Shown one piece after another: positions 23,577 to 32,183 of a stretch of 64,000 nucleotides of DNA. Origin of the DNA: Ruminococcus sp. (lineage in GTDB: Bacteria > Bacillota > Clostridia > Oscillospirales > Ruminococcaceae). The notes under the pieces were generated by a model. The model worked only from the letters and a program-made list of their open reading frames with translations. It had not been told where the DNA came from and made no database searches. Made by a program: the position numbers and the translations under genes. Within the stretch, counting starts at the first letter, position 1. Each line of letters opens with the position of its first letter. The DNA is taken from the NCBI RefSeq assembly GCF_017464355.1, contig NZ_JAFUAG010000004.1, positions 186,001 through 250,000 on the forward strand. The letters are read 5' to 3'.

Positions 23577-24971
23577 TTACTCTTCTGCGGACTTATTTTT
23601 TATGTAAGCATCAATGGCAGCAGCAGCCTTCTTACCTGCACCCATGGCCAGGATAACCGTTGCAGCGCCTGTTACGGCATCGCCGCCTGCATAAACGCCC
23701 TCTTTGGTGGTAGCCTCGGTATCATCAACGATAAGGCAGCCCCTCTTGTTGACGTCAAGCCCGGGAGTAGTGTTGCGGATAAGAGGATTGGGCGAAGTAC
23801 CTATCGCCATGATAACAGTATCAACGTCAAGCTCATAGTCAGAGCCCTCAACTGCCACAGGGCTTCTTCTGCCGCTTTCGTCAGGCTCGCCAAGCTCCAT
23901 TTTTTTGCAGACCATTGCACGCACTCTGCCGTTGTCATCGCCCAGCAGTTCAACAGGGTTATTCAGCGTCAGGAACTCAACGCCCTCTTCCATGGCATGA
24001 TGAACTTCTTCCTTACGTGCGGGAAGCTCGTCCATGGAACGCCTGTAAACTACATATACCTTTTTCGCACCTATACGCAGTGCAGAACGGGCAGCGTCCA
24101 TAGCAACGTTGCCGCCGCCGACAACTGCCACCTTCTGGGATTTCATGATAGGAGTGGCATATTCTTTCTTGTAAGCCTTCATCAGGTTTATCCTGGTAAG
24201 GTACTCATTAGCGGAATAAACACCGATAAGGCCCTCGCCGTCGATACCCATAAATCTAGGAAGACCTGCGCCAGAACCTACGAACACAGCTTCGTAACCC
24301 ATTTCAAAAAGCTCATCGACAGACAGCACTTTTCCGATGACCATGTTTGTCATGACCTTGACACCCATCTTTGTCAGGTTATCTATCTCATGCTGAACAA
24401 TGGTCTTGGGAAGTCTGAACTCGGGTATACCGTACATAAGCACACCGCCTGCGGTATGGAAGGCTTCAAAAACCGTTACCTCGTAGCCAAGCTTAGCCAG
24501 ATCGCCTGCGGCAGTAAGTCCGCTGGGACCTGCGCCAACGATAGCCACCTTATGGCCGTTGGGCTCGGGTATAACTATCTCGGGTTCCTTATCACGCATA
24601 TAATCTGCAACAAAGCGTTCCAGTCTTCCTATGGCAACAGGCTCGCCCCTCTTGCCCCTTACGCACTGACCCTCACACTGATTTTCCTGGGGACAGACAC
24701 GTCCGCAGACAGCGGGCAGAGAGTTAGTGGTCTTTATGATATCATATGCCGAAGCAAAATCACCCTCGGCAACTTTAGCGATAAACTCAGGTATCCTGAC
24801 ACCAACGGGACATCCGTTCATGCAGGGCCTGGTCTTGCAGTTAAGGCAGCGGCGGGCTTCTCTTACAGCTTTTTCCAGCGAATATCCCAGTGTTACCTCA
24901 TCAAAGTTCTTTGCCCTTATCTCGGGCTCCTGTTCGGCAACGGGTATCTTATCCTGTCTCATATCAGCCAT
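23577..24971 (-). CDS. NfnB/GltA-type NADPH-binding flavoprotein subunit
   Basis: The N-terminus binds two [4Fe-4S] clusters through CLNCKTRPCMNGCPVG (about 42-57) and CGRVCPQENQCEGQC. Two dinucleotide-binding motifs follow: AIVGAGPSGLTAA for FAD and AVVGGGNVAMDAARSA for NADPH, and the C-terminus has GVYAGGDAVTGAATVI. It matches both the large subunit of electron-bifurcating NADH-dependent ferredoxin:NADP oxidoreductase (NfnB) and GltA of glutamate synthase. The partner gene directly upstream is of NfnA type, so NfnAB is the better reading. ATG 24971 lies 7 nt after GGGAGGT. The GTG of the longer frame lies inside that site. Confidence 0.9.
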   Translation of the reverse strand: MADMRQDKIPVAEQEPEIRAKNFDEVTLGYSLEKAVREARRCLNCKTRPCMNGCPVGVRIPEFIAKVAEGDFASAYDIIKTTNSLPAVCGRVCPQENQCEGQCVRGKRGEPVAIGRLERFVADYMRDKEPEIVIPEPNGHKVAIVGAGPSGLTAAGDLAKLGYEVTVFEAFHTAGGVLMYGIPEFRLPKTIVQHEIDNLTKMGVKVMTNMVIGKVLSVDELFEMGYEAVFVGSGAGLPRFMGIDGEGLIGVYSANEYLTRINLMKAYKKEYATPIMKSQKVAVVGGGNVAMDAARSALRIGAKKVYVVYRRSMDELPARKEEVHHAMEEGVEFLTLNNPVELLGDDNGRVRAMVCKKMELGEPDESGRRSPVAVEGSDYELDVDTVIMAIGTSPNPLIRNTTPGLDVNKRGCLIVDDTEATTKEGVYAGGDAVTGAATVILAMGAGKKAAAAIDAYIKNKSAEE

Positions 24972-25803
24972 TTGCCGCACCTCCCATCAATCTGCATACG
25001 TGCTGTTTTTCAGCCACGCTGTAGGTAGAATTTCTCCTTACCAGCTCATTGAAATCCACCTGATGACCGTCAAAGTCGGGGCCGTCAACGCAGGCATACT
25101 TTATCTGTCCGCCGACCCTTACACGGCAGCCGCCGCACATTCCCGTACCGTCTATCATGATAGGGTTAAGGGAAACTATGGTCTTTATGCCGTAAGGCTC
25201 AGTTACTTTACACACGAACTTCATCATGGGCACAGGTCCTATAGCTATAACTTCATCGAAATCATTACCTGCTTCGATAAGCTCCTTGAGCTTGTCGGTA
25301 ACGAAACCGTGATAACCGTAGGAACCGTCATCTGTGCAGATATGCAGTGCAGTAGACTCAGCTTTCATCTCGTCTTCGAGAATGATTATATCCCTGCTCC
25401 TGAAACCTGCGATGAGCTGTACATCAACGCCCATATTGTAGAGCTTCTTTGCCTGGGGATATGCTATAGCGCAGCCTACACCGCCGCCGATAACAGCGAC
25501 TTTCTTTATACCCTGCTCATATCCTGTAGCCGTACCGAGAGGGCCTACCACATCAAGGATAGCCTCCCCCTCTTTGAGAGCAGCCAGTGTCATGGTAGAA
25601 CCGCCGATAGTCTGGAAAATAATAGTAACAATACCCTTTTCTCTGTCAAAATCCGCGATAGTAAGCGGTATACGCTCACTGAACTCGTCCGCCCTTACTA
25701 TAACGAACTGACCTGCGTCAGCCTTCTTAGCTATAAAAGGGGCGTCGATATCCATAAGCACAACATTTTCGTTGAGCTGTTTTCTTCTGACGATCTTAAA
25801 CAA
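24964..25803 (-). CDS. NfnA-type FAD and [2Fe-2S] subunit
   Basis: A ferredoxin-NADP reductase-like fold: the FAD region FSERIPLTIADFD (about 44-56), VGPLGTATGYEQGIKKVAVIGGGVG with the nucleotide-binding glycines, and the C-terminal [2Fe-2S] ligands in GTGMCGGCRV and KYACVDGP (about 220-245). This is the small subunit that takes NADH and reduces ferredoxin with NfnB. The start is TTG 25803, 8 nt after GGAGGG. The stop overlaps the nfnB start by 8 bp (ATGGCTGA). Confidence 0.9.
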   Translation of the reverse strand: MFKIVRRKQLNENVVLMDIDAPFIAKKADAGQFVIVRADEFSERIPLTIADFDREKGIVTIIFQTIGGSTMTLAALKEGEAILDVVGPLGTATGYEQGIKKVAVIGGGVGCAIAYPQAKKLYNMGVDVQLIAGFRSRDIIILEDEMKAESTALHICTDDGSYGYHGFVTDKLKELIEAGNDFDEVIAIGPVPMMKFVCKVTEPYGIKTIVSLNPIMIDGTGMCGGCRVRVGGQIKYACVDGPDFDGHQVDFNELVRRNSTYSVAEKQHVCRLMGGAANG

Positions 25804-25834
25804 TCAATATCCCTCCACTATACATATTTCATTT

Positions 25835-25863
25835 ATTATACAACATTTTTGTAAAAATTACAA
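25835..25863 (-). promoter_or_regulatory. Promoter of nfnAB
   Basis: Minus strand TTGTAA (25858-25863), 17-bp spacer, TATAAT (25835-25840). Confidence 0.65.
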
Positions 25864-25908
25864 GTGGCTAAATAATGAATTTTATTGCATAACAATATTA
25901 TAAGAATT

Positions 25909-27114
25909 TTAATATAGAGCCAGTGCTTCTCTGACAGCTTTTCTTTCGGCGCAGGCGCGTTCACCGGTATCTTCACCGAAAAGGCTGTTATATGTGTAAA
26001 GTGATACACCTTTACAGCCAGCGCAATTCCCTATTTGTCGGCCTATAATGCCTACATCATCGACATACTCGCTTTCTTCGCCTATTTTGTAAACAGCAAG
26101 CCCTATACTCAGGCTGACTTGCCCGTCGCTGCACATATCCTGCCATTCTTCGAGTGTACTTATAAAAGGCTTGACAGGGTTTTCATAACCAAAGTATATC
26201 TGGGGTATTATCCTGTCGCAAAAGCCTTCCTCAGAACACCATTTTCTTACATCGGCATAAAGATATTCGTAATTGTTTTCAATGTTGCCCTGGGGGGATA
26301 TCTCCACCTCCACCTTTTCATTTATGTTTTTCACGCTTTCATAAATTTCTCTGCACATCTGCGAGATATTCTCTGTGCGCCACTCTTCAAGGGTACTGCC
26401 GCCCCCTGAAACAGCAAAGCACTCAGCGTCGAAATCTTCATCTGTGGTGGGATAGAAATAGTCGTCATAATGTATGCCGTCTACCTGATAATTCTTCACT
26501 ATCTCAGCTGCGCCATCAGCTATAAGCTTTCTTACCTCGGGATAAGCGGGGTCAAGCCACAGGTGGCTGTCGTCATCGACCGCCTGCACCATGCCGTTGT
26601 CTTCCAGATACCACTCAGCAGTGCTGAAACCTTCAATCTGCGAAAGCTTGTCCGCTGTCTGCAAGCGCAGAGGGTTTATCCAGGCATGAACAGAAAGCCC
26701 TTTTTCATGGGCGATATCACAGATGATTTCCAGAGGGTCGTATTCTCCGCAGATATATTCCGAGGGCGGAAATAACTGCGACTCATACAATGCGTCGCCA
26801 AAAGGCCGCACATGGACGTATATAGTATTACAGCCAAGTTCCGATATATTGTTGCAGGCTTCTTCAAAGCGGCCGCTGAATTCACCTGTGTCCTCCGCTG
26901 AAAGCATTGGCGCAAGGTCAATATAAGAGAGCCACATACCTTTCTGTATCGGGTAATTCAGCGGCTCATAGCCTGTATCTTCTTCACTGCACACATTTTC
27001 CCCGACAACAGGCGGAGATTGTACCCTTACATCAGTAATGCCCGTCTTTGCGGCTTGATATGTACAGCCTGTCAGCAGCACAGCTGCGGCCGCAGTTATC
27101 GAAATAAGTTTCAT
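25909..27114 (-). CDS. Lipoprotein of the GHL10 (DUF187) glycosidase-like family
   Basis: The N-terminus is a lipoprotein signal with lipobox LLTGC (Cys17). The rest follows the GHL10 plan: MWLSYIDLAPML, GCNTIYVHVRPFGDALY, KGLSVHAWINPLR, and NYQVDGIHYDDYFYPT with acidic residues at the end of a barrel strand, then EVEISPQG and IIPQIYFGYENPVKPF. The fold is a TIM barrel related to glycoside hydrolases; the substrate is unknown, perhaps cell-wall glycan. It has AGGGGG upstream of the ATG and a possible weak promoter (TTGTCA, 17 bp, TAATAG). Confidence 0.85.
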   Translation of the reverse strand: MKLISITAAAAVLLTGCTYQAAKTGITDVRVQSPPVVGENVCSEEDTGYEPLNYPIQKGMWLSYIDLAPMLSAEDTGEFSGRFEEACNNISELGCNTIYVHVRPFGDALYESQLFPPSEYICGEYDPLEIICDIAHEKGLSVHAWINPLRLQTADKLSQIEGFSTAEWYLEDNGMVQAVDDDSHLWLDPAYPEVRKLIADGAAEIVKNYQVDGIHYDDYFYPTTDEDFDAECFAVSGGGSTLEEWRTENISQMCREIYESVKNINEKVEVEISPQGNIENNYEYLYADVRKWCSEEGFCDRIIPQIYFGYENPVKPFISTLEEWQDMCSDGQVSLSIGLAVYKIGEESEYVDDVGIIGRQIGNCAGCKGVSLYTYNSLFGEDTGERACAERKAVREALALY

Positions 27115-27164
27115 ATATCATCAGCCCCCTGTAAATTCTATTACAAAGGCTTTCTGCATATGAC

Positions 27165-27192
27165 AAAAAGCCGTCGGGAAACCGACGGCTTT
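27165..27192 (-). terminator. Terminator after the P-type-ATPase-like gene
   Basis: Perfect 11-bp stem AAAGCCGTCGG / CCGACGGCTTT with a GAAA-type loop, followed on the minus strand by TTTTTG. It lies 5 bp after the stop codon. Confidence 0.88.
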
Positions 27193-27196
27193 ATAT

Positions 27197-29611
27197 TCAG
27201 ACTTTTCTGCTGCTCAGCATAAGCAGTGTCGCTCCTGCAAAGACCAGATGATAAACAATTACCAGCGTGGGGGTTATCTGGGAGAAAGATCCCAGCAGCA
27301 TGGAGATAATGCATATCGCTGCGGCCAGTGCCACAGAACCCACCTGGATAGCAATGCCAAGATGTGCCGCAGCCTTTATCCGCTTGACACCTGTGATGAG
27401 CATGGCAAATGCTGGGAAATTTCCGCTGCACAGCATTGAAGATGACTCCCGTTCCTTATAACCAACTTCTTCCTCATACTCCTTATGATATCTGAAAGGC
27501 AGAAGCTTTATGGAGCCGTGGTCAAGGTCAAACAGGCTTTCAAGGAAAGCTTCGTTGAGGAAACCGTCAACGTTCCTGATAACGGTGACGATACCCTCTC
27601 TCTCCAGGGATTTCATCCACTTGCATACAGATACCGAGGGATTGACCTTGATGACGTACATAGTTGACACAACACCTGAGATAGACAGGTAAAGTATCAC
27701 GTTGCCCTTGCCGTATTCATCTTCTTTGGAGATAGGCGGCAGGCCGTCGATAGAATGGTCTTCCATATGTCTGCGGGTGCCCAGCAGCACACGCTTGTTA
27801 TCTATCCAGCCCGAGATACCGCGGTCATCTTCAAAGATGTAGCTTTCCACGGAGTATAGCATATCGACCTTGCCTTTGAGTATCTTGTAGAAGGAATTTT
27901 TCAGCACGCTGTCAGACCTGAACACCAGGCTTGCAGCCATGAGAATGCACTCATCAAGGGGGTCGGTGGAGAGCAGCTTGAGGTTTACCAGTTCAATGCT
28001 TTCCTTCGGGAAAAGCTGCGCTGCGTCCACAAGAACAGAATTTGTTTCAGCATACTCCTCCACTGCGCTGTAGCCCAGTATAACGGAAGAATACTGCAGA
28101 TACTTGTTCGTCGCCCTGTTTATGGGGATATTCACTGCAAGTATGAGCGAAAGTGAGGAGCACATGGTAACTGTGCCCGAAAATGCTGCCAGTGCAACAT
28201 ATATCTTTTCAACGCTTGAAGAAGCGTTCTTGTCACACACAAATGAGAGCAGACCTGTCAGCAATCCTGCCACCAGTATTATAGGCGCGGAGAACTTTGC
28301 AAATCTGTCGGAAATATCGGGTGCATAGCTGTTCTTGATAAAGTCATCGACAAACTCGGTCTTGCGCATAGCCGCCATGTTTGCGTTTATGGGAACAGCT
28401 CCCCTGCCGAAGTTGACCGCCGTACTGCTGTCAACGCTCTTGACAGCGTATCTGTCGAACTCACCTGCAATATACCTGAAATTCTTCTCGGTGCGCTGGA
28501 CTATCATCATCTTGCCGAGGGTATTAAAGATAAGTCCCACAATGGCCGCAGAAATATAAACGTGATAGTAGCAGTCACGGACAGAATCAGGCTCAAACAA
28601 AGTGGCAATGCCCGCAATGACCGAAACAAATATGCCAACAGCGGCGATCGAATCATTATCGGGTCTACGAAGGAACATATTTTTAAGCCCCGCTGTCATG
28701 ACAGAATAGGAAACACCCAGCGCCAGCAGACCCATTATCGTATTGGAAAACAGGTATGCCGATGGTGACACCGACCTGTCAAACACCCTGATGACCGACA
28801 TTTCAAGGTCATTGGCGATAGTTATCAGCAGGCTGGAAAGTCCCGTGAAAAGCAGCACGCACATACGCAAAAACAGATTACTCTTGACCTGCAGGATATC
28901 GCTCAGCACCTTGGAAGCTTCATCGTAGCTTTCAAATTCCTTTTGGCCGTAAATGGTCTTTTTACGCTTGGGCTTGGCATTTTCGCTGTCAGTATCATCG
29001 TCCATGCTATCAAGCACGAAGTCCTTGACCTTCTTGCTCCTTCGGGCTTTTACCTGGGAAGATTTGCGGAAATACTCCTCGTCACTGCTCTCTTCCCTGT
29101 CTTCGGTAACATCTATCTCGCCGGTATCCTGTATTATCTTGTTGGTAAGACCCAGCTTAAGGTCCTTGATACTGGTGCGCTTGACAGGTTCGTCCACAGG
29201 CTCGCCCTTGACCTTGTCCTTGCCGCTTTCCTTAGAAAGCTCGCTGATCTTCTTAGCAGTATCAACTGCACTAGCTTCATCAAGAACACTTTCAAGCTCT
29301 TCGGCAGCCTCACTGAAAACTGCTTTGTCTTCCTCAGCATCTGTATTCTCTGCCTCAGTAGCCCGGGCAGCTTCCACGATAACAGGCTCGACCTCAACAG
29401 TTTCGGCCGTTTCATTTATCACAGCTTCTGCCTCTGAAATAACAGGGGCTTCAACTCTGACATCTTCGGCGTCATCTGCGGACTTGGAAGTTTCGGGTCT
29501 TGAAAAGCTTATATCAAAATCATCGGCACCTTCCGCCGTCTTATCATCTTTTTTATTGTAATTTTCGCTGAATTCCGACATGAAATCGTCGATGGAATAT
29601 TTATCAGCCAA
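27197..29611 (-). CDS. Degenerate P-type ATPase-like membrane protein with long acidic N-terminus
   Basis: Residues 1-240 are hydrophilic, acidic and low complexity. About six to eight membrane helices follow in pairs (near 248-268, 288-306, 322-338, 350-365, 443-460, 472-495, 757-775, 780-798). The soluble part after helix 6 aligns in order with a P-type ATPase: the phosphorylation site DKTGTLT reads DAAQLFP (D529); the N domain shows AASL (559-562) and GWIDNKRVLLGTRRHMED; TGDN reads RNVD (679-682); and the GDGxNDxP region reads CSGNFPAF before GIAIQVGS. TGES is absent. It cannot run the normal phosphorylation cycle. It follows rlmB by 17 bp. The function is unknown. Confidence 0.8.
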   Translation of the reverse strand: MADKYSIDDFMSEFSENYNKKDDKTAEGADDFDISFSRPETSKSADDAEDVRVEAPVISEAEAVINETAETVEVEPVIVEAARATEAENTDAEEDKAVFSEAAEELESVLDEASAVDTAKKISELSKESGKDKVKGEPVDEPVKRTSIKDLKLGLTNKIIQDTGEIDVTEDREESSDEEYFRKSSQVKARRSKKVKDFVLDSMDDDTDSENAKPKRKKTIYGQKEFESYDEASKVLSDILQVKSNLFLRMCVLLFTGLSSLLITIANDLEMSVIRVFDRSVSPSAYLFSNTIMGLLALGVSYSVMTAGLKNMFLRRPDNDSIAAVGIFVSVIAGIATLFEPDSVRDCYYHVYISAAIVGLIFNTLGKMMIVQRTEKNFRYIAGEFDRYAVKSVDSSTAVNFGRGAVPINANMAAMRKTEFVDDFIKNSYAPDISDRFAKFSAPIILVAGLLTGLLSFVCDKNASSSVEKIYVALAAFSGTVTMCSSLSLILAVNIPINRATNKYLQYSSVILGYSAVEEYAETNSVLVDAAQLFPKESIELVNLKLLSTDPLDECILMAASLVFRSDSVLKNSFYKILKGKVDMLYSVESYIFEDDRGISGWIDNKRVLLGTRRHMEDHSIDGLPPISKEDEYGKGNVILYLSISGVVSTMYVIKVNPSVSVCKWMKSLEREGIVTVIRNVDGFLNEAFLESLFDLDHGSIKLLPFRYHKEYEEEVGYKERESSSMLCSGNFPAFAMLITGVKRIKAAAHLGIAIQVGSVALAAAICIISMLLGSFSQITPTLVIVYHLVFAGATLLMLSSRKV

Positions 29612-29628
29612 TCCATATCACTCCATAT

Positions 29629-30396
29629 CTACTTATTGGCGCGCTGTCGCACTACCTCATACATAAAGATACCTGCCGCCACAGAGGCATTCAGCGAGGT
29701 TATCTTTCCTGCCATGGGAAGACTCAGCAGAAAGTCACACTTCTCTTTCATCAGCCTGCCCATGCCGAAACCCTCAGAACCTACTACCAGCCCGATAGGC
29801 CCCCGCAGGTCAACGCCAGAATAGCTTTCTCCTGCACCGTCTGTGCCATATATCCAAATACCTTGTTTCTTCAGTTCATCAACTGCCGCAGGAAGATTAG
29901 GCACCCTGGCCACAGGCAGCCAGCTTGCAGCTCCCGCCGAGGTCTTGAAGACCGTGTGGTTGAGCGAGGCACTTCTGCGCTTTGGTATGATGATACCATG
30001 AGCACCTGCAGCCTCGGCTGTACGAATGATAGCGCCGAGATTATGAGGATCCTCAATCTCATCGCAGATGATTATGAAAGGGTCTTCGCCCTTTTCCTGA
30101 GCGACAGCAAGTATATCCTCGACCTCAACATACTCAGCACAGGCGCCTATAGCTATAACACCCTGATGCGATGCACCGTTAGCCATGTTATCAAGCTTGA
30201 CCTCACGCACCTGCTTTACGGGTATGTCCCTTTCCTTAGCCAGCTTCAGTATCAGCGACACCGAACCTTTTGCATCGGGGTTGACAAATATAGTATCTAT
30301 CAGCTTATCCGCCTTAAGGGCTTCGATAACGGGGTTCCTGCCAAGGATAAGTTCTTCTTCGCGTTTATTATCGTTATTTCTGTTATTATCTTTCAT
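29629..30396 (-). CDS. rlmB: 23S rRNA 2'-O-methyltransferase, TrmH/SpoU family
   Basis: A charged Asn/Lys-rich N-terminal tail is followed by the substrate-binding domain (LILGRNPVIEALKA) and the SpoU knot: CDEIEDPHNLGAIIRTAEA (motif 1), PIGLVVGSEGFGM (motif 2) and LPMAGKITSLNASVAAGI (motif 3). The family methylates G2251 of 23S rRNA. Length (255 aa) and motif order are normal. It is the first gene of a two-gene unit with the P-type-ATPase-like gene. Confidence 0.93.
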   Translation of the reverse strand: MKDNNRNNDNKREEELILGRNPVIEALKADKLIDTIFVNPDAKGSVSLILKLAKERDIPVKQVREVKLDNMANGASHQGVIAIGACAEYVEVEDILAVAQEKGEDPFIIICDEIEDPHNLGAIIRTAEAAGAHGIIIPKRRSASLNHTVFKTSAGAASWLPVARVPNLPAAVDELKKQGIWIYGTDGAGESYSGVDLRGPIGLVVGSEGFGMGRLMKEKCDFLLSLPMAGKITSLNASVAAGIFMYEVVRQRANK

Positions 30397-30427
30397 ATCA
30401 GTTTTCCTTTAAAAAGCAATTATTTTA

Positions 30428-30456
30428 AATTATAACACAAAAATCCTCAAAAGCCA
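30428..30456 (-). promoter_or_regulatory. Promoter of rlmB
   Basis: Minus strand TTGGCT (30451-30456), 17-bp spacer, TATAAT (30428-30433). The -35 lies in the loop of the terminator of the upstream gene. Confidence 0.6.
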
Positions 30457-30475
30457 ATAGCCCATGAGGATTTTT
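30438..30475. terminator. Terminator of the small TM-protein gene
   Basis: Stem AAAAATCCTCA / TGAGGATTTTT with a 15-nt loop, and A/T runs on both sides. Confidence 0.75.
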
Positions 30476-30520
30476 TGCAGATTAGACAAATATAGCATAT
30501 TATTTTTATTGAATATGCAT

Positions 30521-30913
30521 TTACTTACAAATAAGATAGGCCGCAAACATCAAGGCTGAAACAAGCATACCCGAAAAGACGGCAAGCACGATCTTCAGAT
30601 AACTGTTACACAAGATATTTCTGTTAACTTTATCGTCTGAGATATCTTCTGTCAGTTCACTGATAAGGTCTTCTGCGGCGGCATCTATGGGCACCTCAGA
30701 AAAGAGATCCCGGCTGCGGTTTACGAACAGAAGTGCTCTATCAAAATATTCATTATTTGTACATTTAATGTCAATAATTCGTTTGTTTACCCCTTTTATC
30801 ACTGTTTCGACATCTCCCTTGTATGCTGTTTTCACATTTAAGTCCATTTGAATGTACTTCTCAACAAAACGCTGTTGAAAAGTTGAAAACTTGGTATTCA
30901 TCAACATCATCAC
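30521..30913 (-). CDS. Small protein with C-terminal membrane anchor, unknown
   Basis: About 126-130 residues: a mixed charged N-terminus, an acidic middle (AAAEDLISELTEDISDD) and one hydrophobic helix in the last 22 residues (IVLAVFSGMLVSALMFAAYL). This suggests a tail-anchored protein with its bulk in the cytosol. No family is recognised. The start is unclear: GTG 30913, ATGs at 30910, 30907 and 30901 follow each other and none has a good ribosome binding site. A terminator follows the stop. The repeats just upstream run into its first codons. Confidence 0.55.
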   Translation of the reverse strand: MMMLMNTKFSTFQQRFVEKYIQMDLNVKTAYKGDVETVIKGVNKRIIDIKCTNNEYFDRALLFVNRSRDLFSEVPIDAAAEDLISELTEDISDDKVNRNILCNSYLKIVLAVFSGMLVSALMFAAYLICK

Positions 30914-31000
30914 TGTGCAAAAATGTTGAAAAGTCTGTTGAAACAGTTGAAAAGCCTGTGGATTTTCGGGGTTTTCAACATTGGAAACTTTTGTTGAAAA
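30874..31000. repeat. Cluster of GTTGAAAA repeats
   Basis: GTTGAAA(A/C) occurs at 30874, 30882, 30925, 30937, 30946 and 30993, and once inverted as TTTTCAAC at 30972, all within 127 bp. Two copies are in direct tandem. A TGTGGATTT (30957-30965), a near match to a DnaA box, lies among them. The cluster covers the start and upstream region of the small tail-anchored gene. Confidence 0.7.
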
Positions 31001-31021
31001 TACTTCTAATGGTCAAAAATA

Positions 31022-31251
31022 TGTACAAAAGGCGAAAAAATGAAAGGAAAACTAAATGAATTTCGCTTGTAATATATTTCTATTTTGTGAACAAGAGAAT
31101 AGTTTCCAAAGGTACTTAGCCTCTTTTGAACTTATATCGGGGATAGTGACAACTGTTAATTTGTTCTGTGATGATCTTCTGTTTTTGTACAAAATATTGT
31201 ACAGCTAAATCTCAGCTGACGAAATAATATTCATCAGTAAAATTCTGTACA
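31022..31251. repeat. TGTACA palindromes in the intergenic region
   Basis: TGTACA occurs at 31022, 31186, 31198 and 31246. The middle pair forms a perfect inverted repeat TGTACAA-AATA-TTGTACA (31186-31203). The stretch 30914-31309 is AT-rich and holds no credible gene. A short GTTACAgttTGTAAC hairpin (31291-31305) follows the DUF6062 stop. Confidence 0.6.
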
Positions 31252-31309
31252 GAAAAATGTATTTTTATTCAATTTGAATATTACAAAATAGTTACAGTTT
31301 GTAACGAAA

Positions 31310-31993
31310 TTATCTGGTTGTCAAAAATTTTATAGCGCGCTCGATGGAATCCTTGGAATTTCCCCAATCCGCATCAGAACCATTGTTGCGGTAGTCGTAC
31401 ATATTGCAGTAGTGGGTAACGTCTTTTTCCAGTTCAGCCAGATATTTCTCGGTCAGGGCAGCACAAGCTTCCTTGAAACCGTTCTGCAGCTTCTTGTCCA
31501 TTTTGTCAGTGCAGGCAGATACCAGCATATCATAGTGGGGCAGGCAGAGCATTTCCTGCTCGGCAAAAAGCTCACGGAACTCGCTCTGCTGCTCATAGAG
31601 TTCAAACAGCGTCACCATTATCCTGGACATACCCCATTCCACCTTGTTGCAGACGAAGCAGTCATTATTTACAGCCGATACTCTCTTCTGCCTGGCACTT
31701 TTGCCCTCGAATATGCTCTGACGTTTCAGCACGTTCTTCTGCAGGGACTGCAGGTGCGTTGACAGCATCAGTGCCAGAGAAAGGCGGTTCTTGCAGGCAC
31801 GCATCTGTTCAAAATGCACCTTGCAGAAACCCTGTTTGTTGGTCTCTATGCGGACATCAGGTTCCATCATGGCGGCACCCATTATGTAATCGACTGTGCG
31901 CTGTTCAAGGGTATCCCTCAGGCGGCAGATAGGGCAGCCGCATTTCGGCTCGAATATCTCTGTTACAGGTATGGTAAGTATGCTTTCTCTCAT
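31310..31993 (-). CDS. DUF6062-type protein with CxxC/CxxH pairs
   Basis: The 227-residue soluble protein has paired metal-type motifs: CGCPIC near the N-terminus, FCKVHF, CFVC in the middle, and CLPHYD. The layout is that of DUF6062 proteins in clostridia, whose role is unknown; zinc binding or thiol chemistry is plausible. ATG 31993 is chosen because AAAGGA lies 8 nt upstream. The longer frame (to 32044) runs into the promoter. It is a single-gene unit. Confidence 0.75.
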   Translation of the reverse strand: MRESILTIPVTEIFEPKCGCPICRLRDTLEQRTVDYIMGAAMMEPDVRIETNKQGFCKVHFEQMRACKNRLSLALMLSTHLQSLQKNVLKRQSIFEGKSARQKRVSAVNNDCFVCNKVEWGMSRIMVTLFELYEQQSEFRELFAEQEMLCLPHYDMLVSACTDKMDKKLQNGFKEACAALTEKYLAELEKDVTHYCNMYDYRNNGSDADWGNSKDSIERAIKFLTTR

Positions 31994-32028
31994 ATGATCT
32001 GTCCTTTCATGGAATAGCAAAAAAATAC

Positions 32029-32078
32029 TTGAAAAATGTTTCAATATATAGTATAATGTATTCTGAAAGAATTTGCAA
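32029..32078. promoter_or_regulatory. Overlapping divergent promoters
   Basis: Plus strand: TTGAAA (32029-32034), 17 bp, TATAAT (32052-32057), towards the Imm1-like gene. Minus strand: TTGCAA (32073-32078), 17 bp, TATACT (32050-32055), towards the DUF6062 gene. The two -10 elements share four base pairs, so polymerase can occupy only one at a time. Confidence 0.75.
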
Positions 32079-32183
32079 GCTTTTTTATTTTACAAAATAA
32101 CATCCGAAAAAGCTTCATATACCCGAATAATGCAAAACGGCATTCTTGATCCGTTTCAGCGGGATAATTATGCTGAGGAGGAA

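Noticed and set aside
23997-25854. Long plus-strand frames (343 and 375 codons) opposite nfnAB
   Set aside because: Antisense to well-supported genes with no recognisable domains; shadows of GC-biased codon positions.
30874-31000. Chromosomal replication origin
   Set aside because: There is no dnaA, dnaN or rpmH nearby and only one imperfect DnaA-box-like word; the repeats alone do not support an origin.
30823-31059. A 78-codon plus-strand frame with repeated VEK
   Set aside because: The VEK pattern comes from the GTTGAAAA DNA repeats; there is no ribosome binding site and it overlaps another gene.
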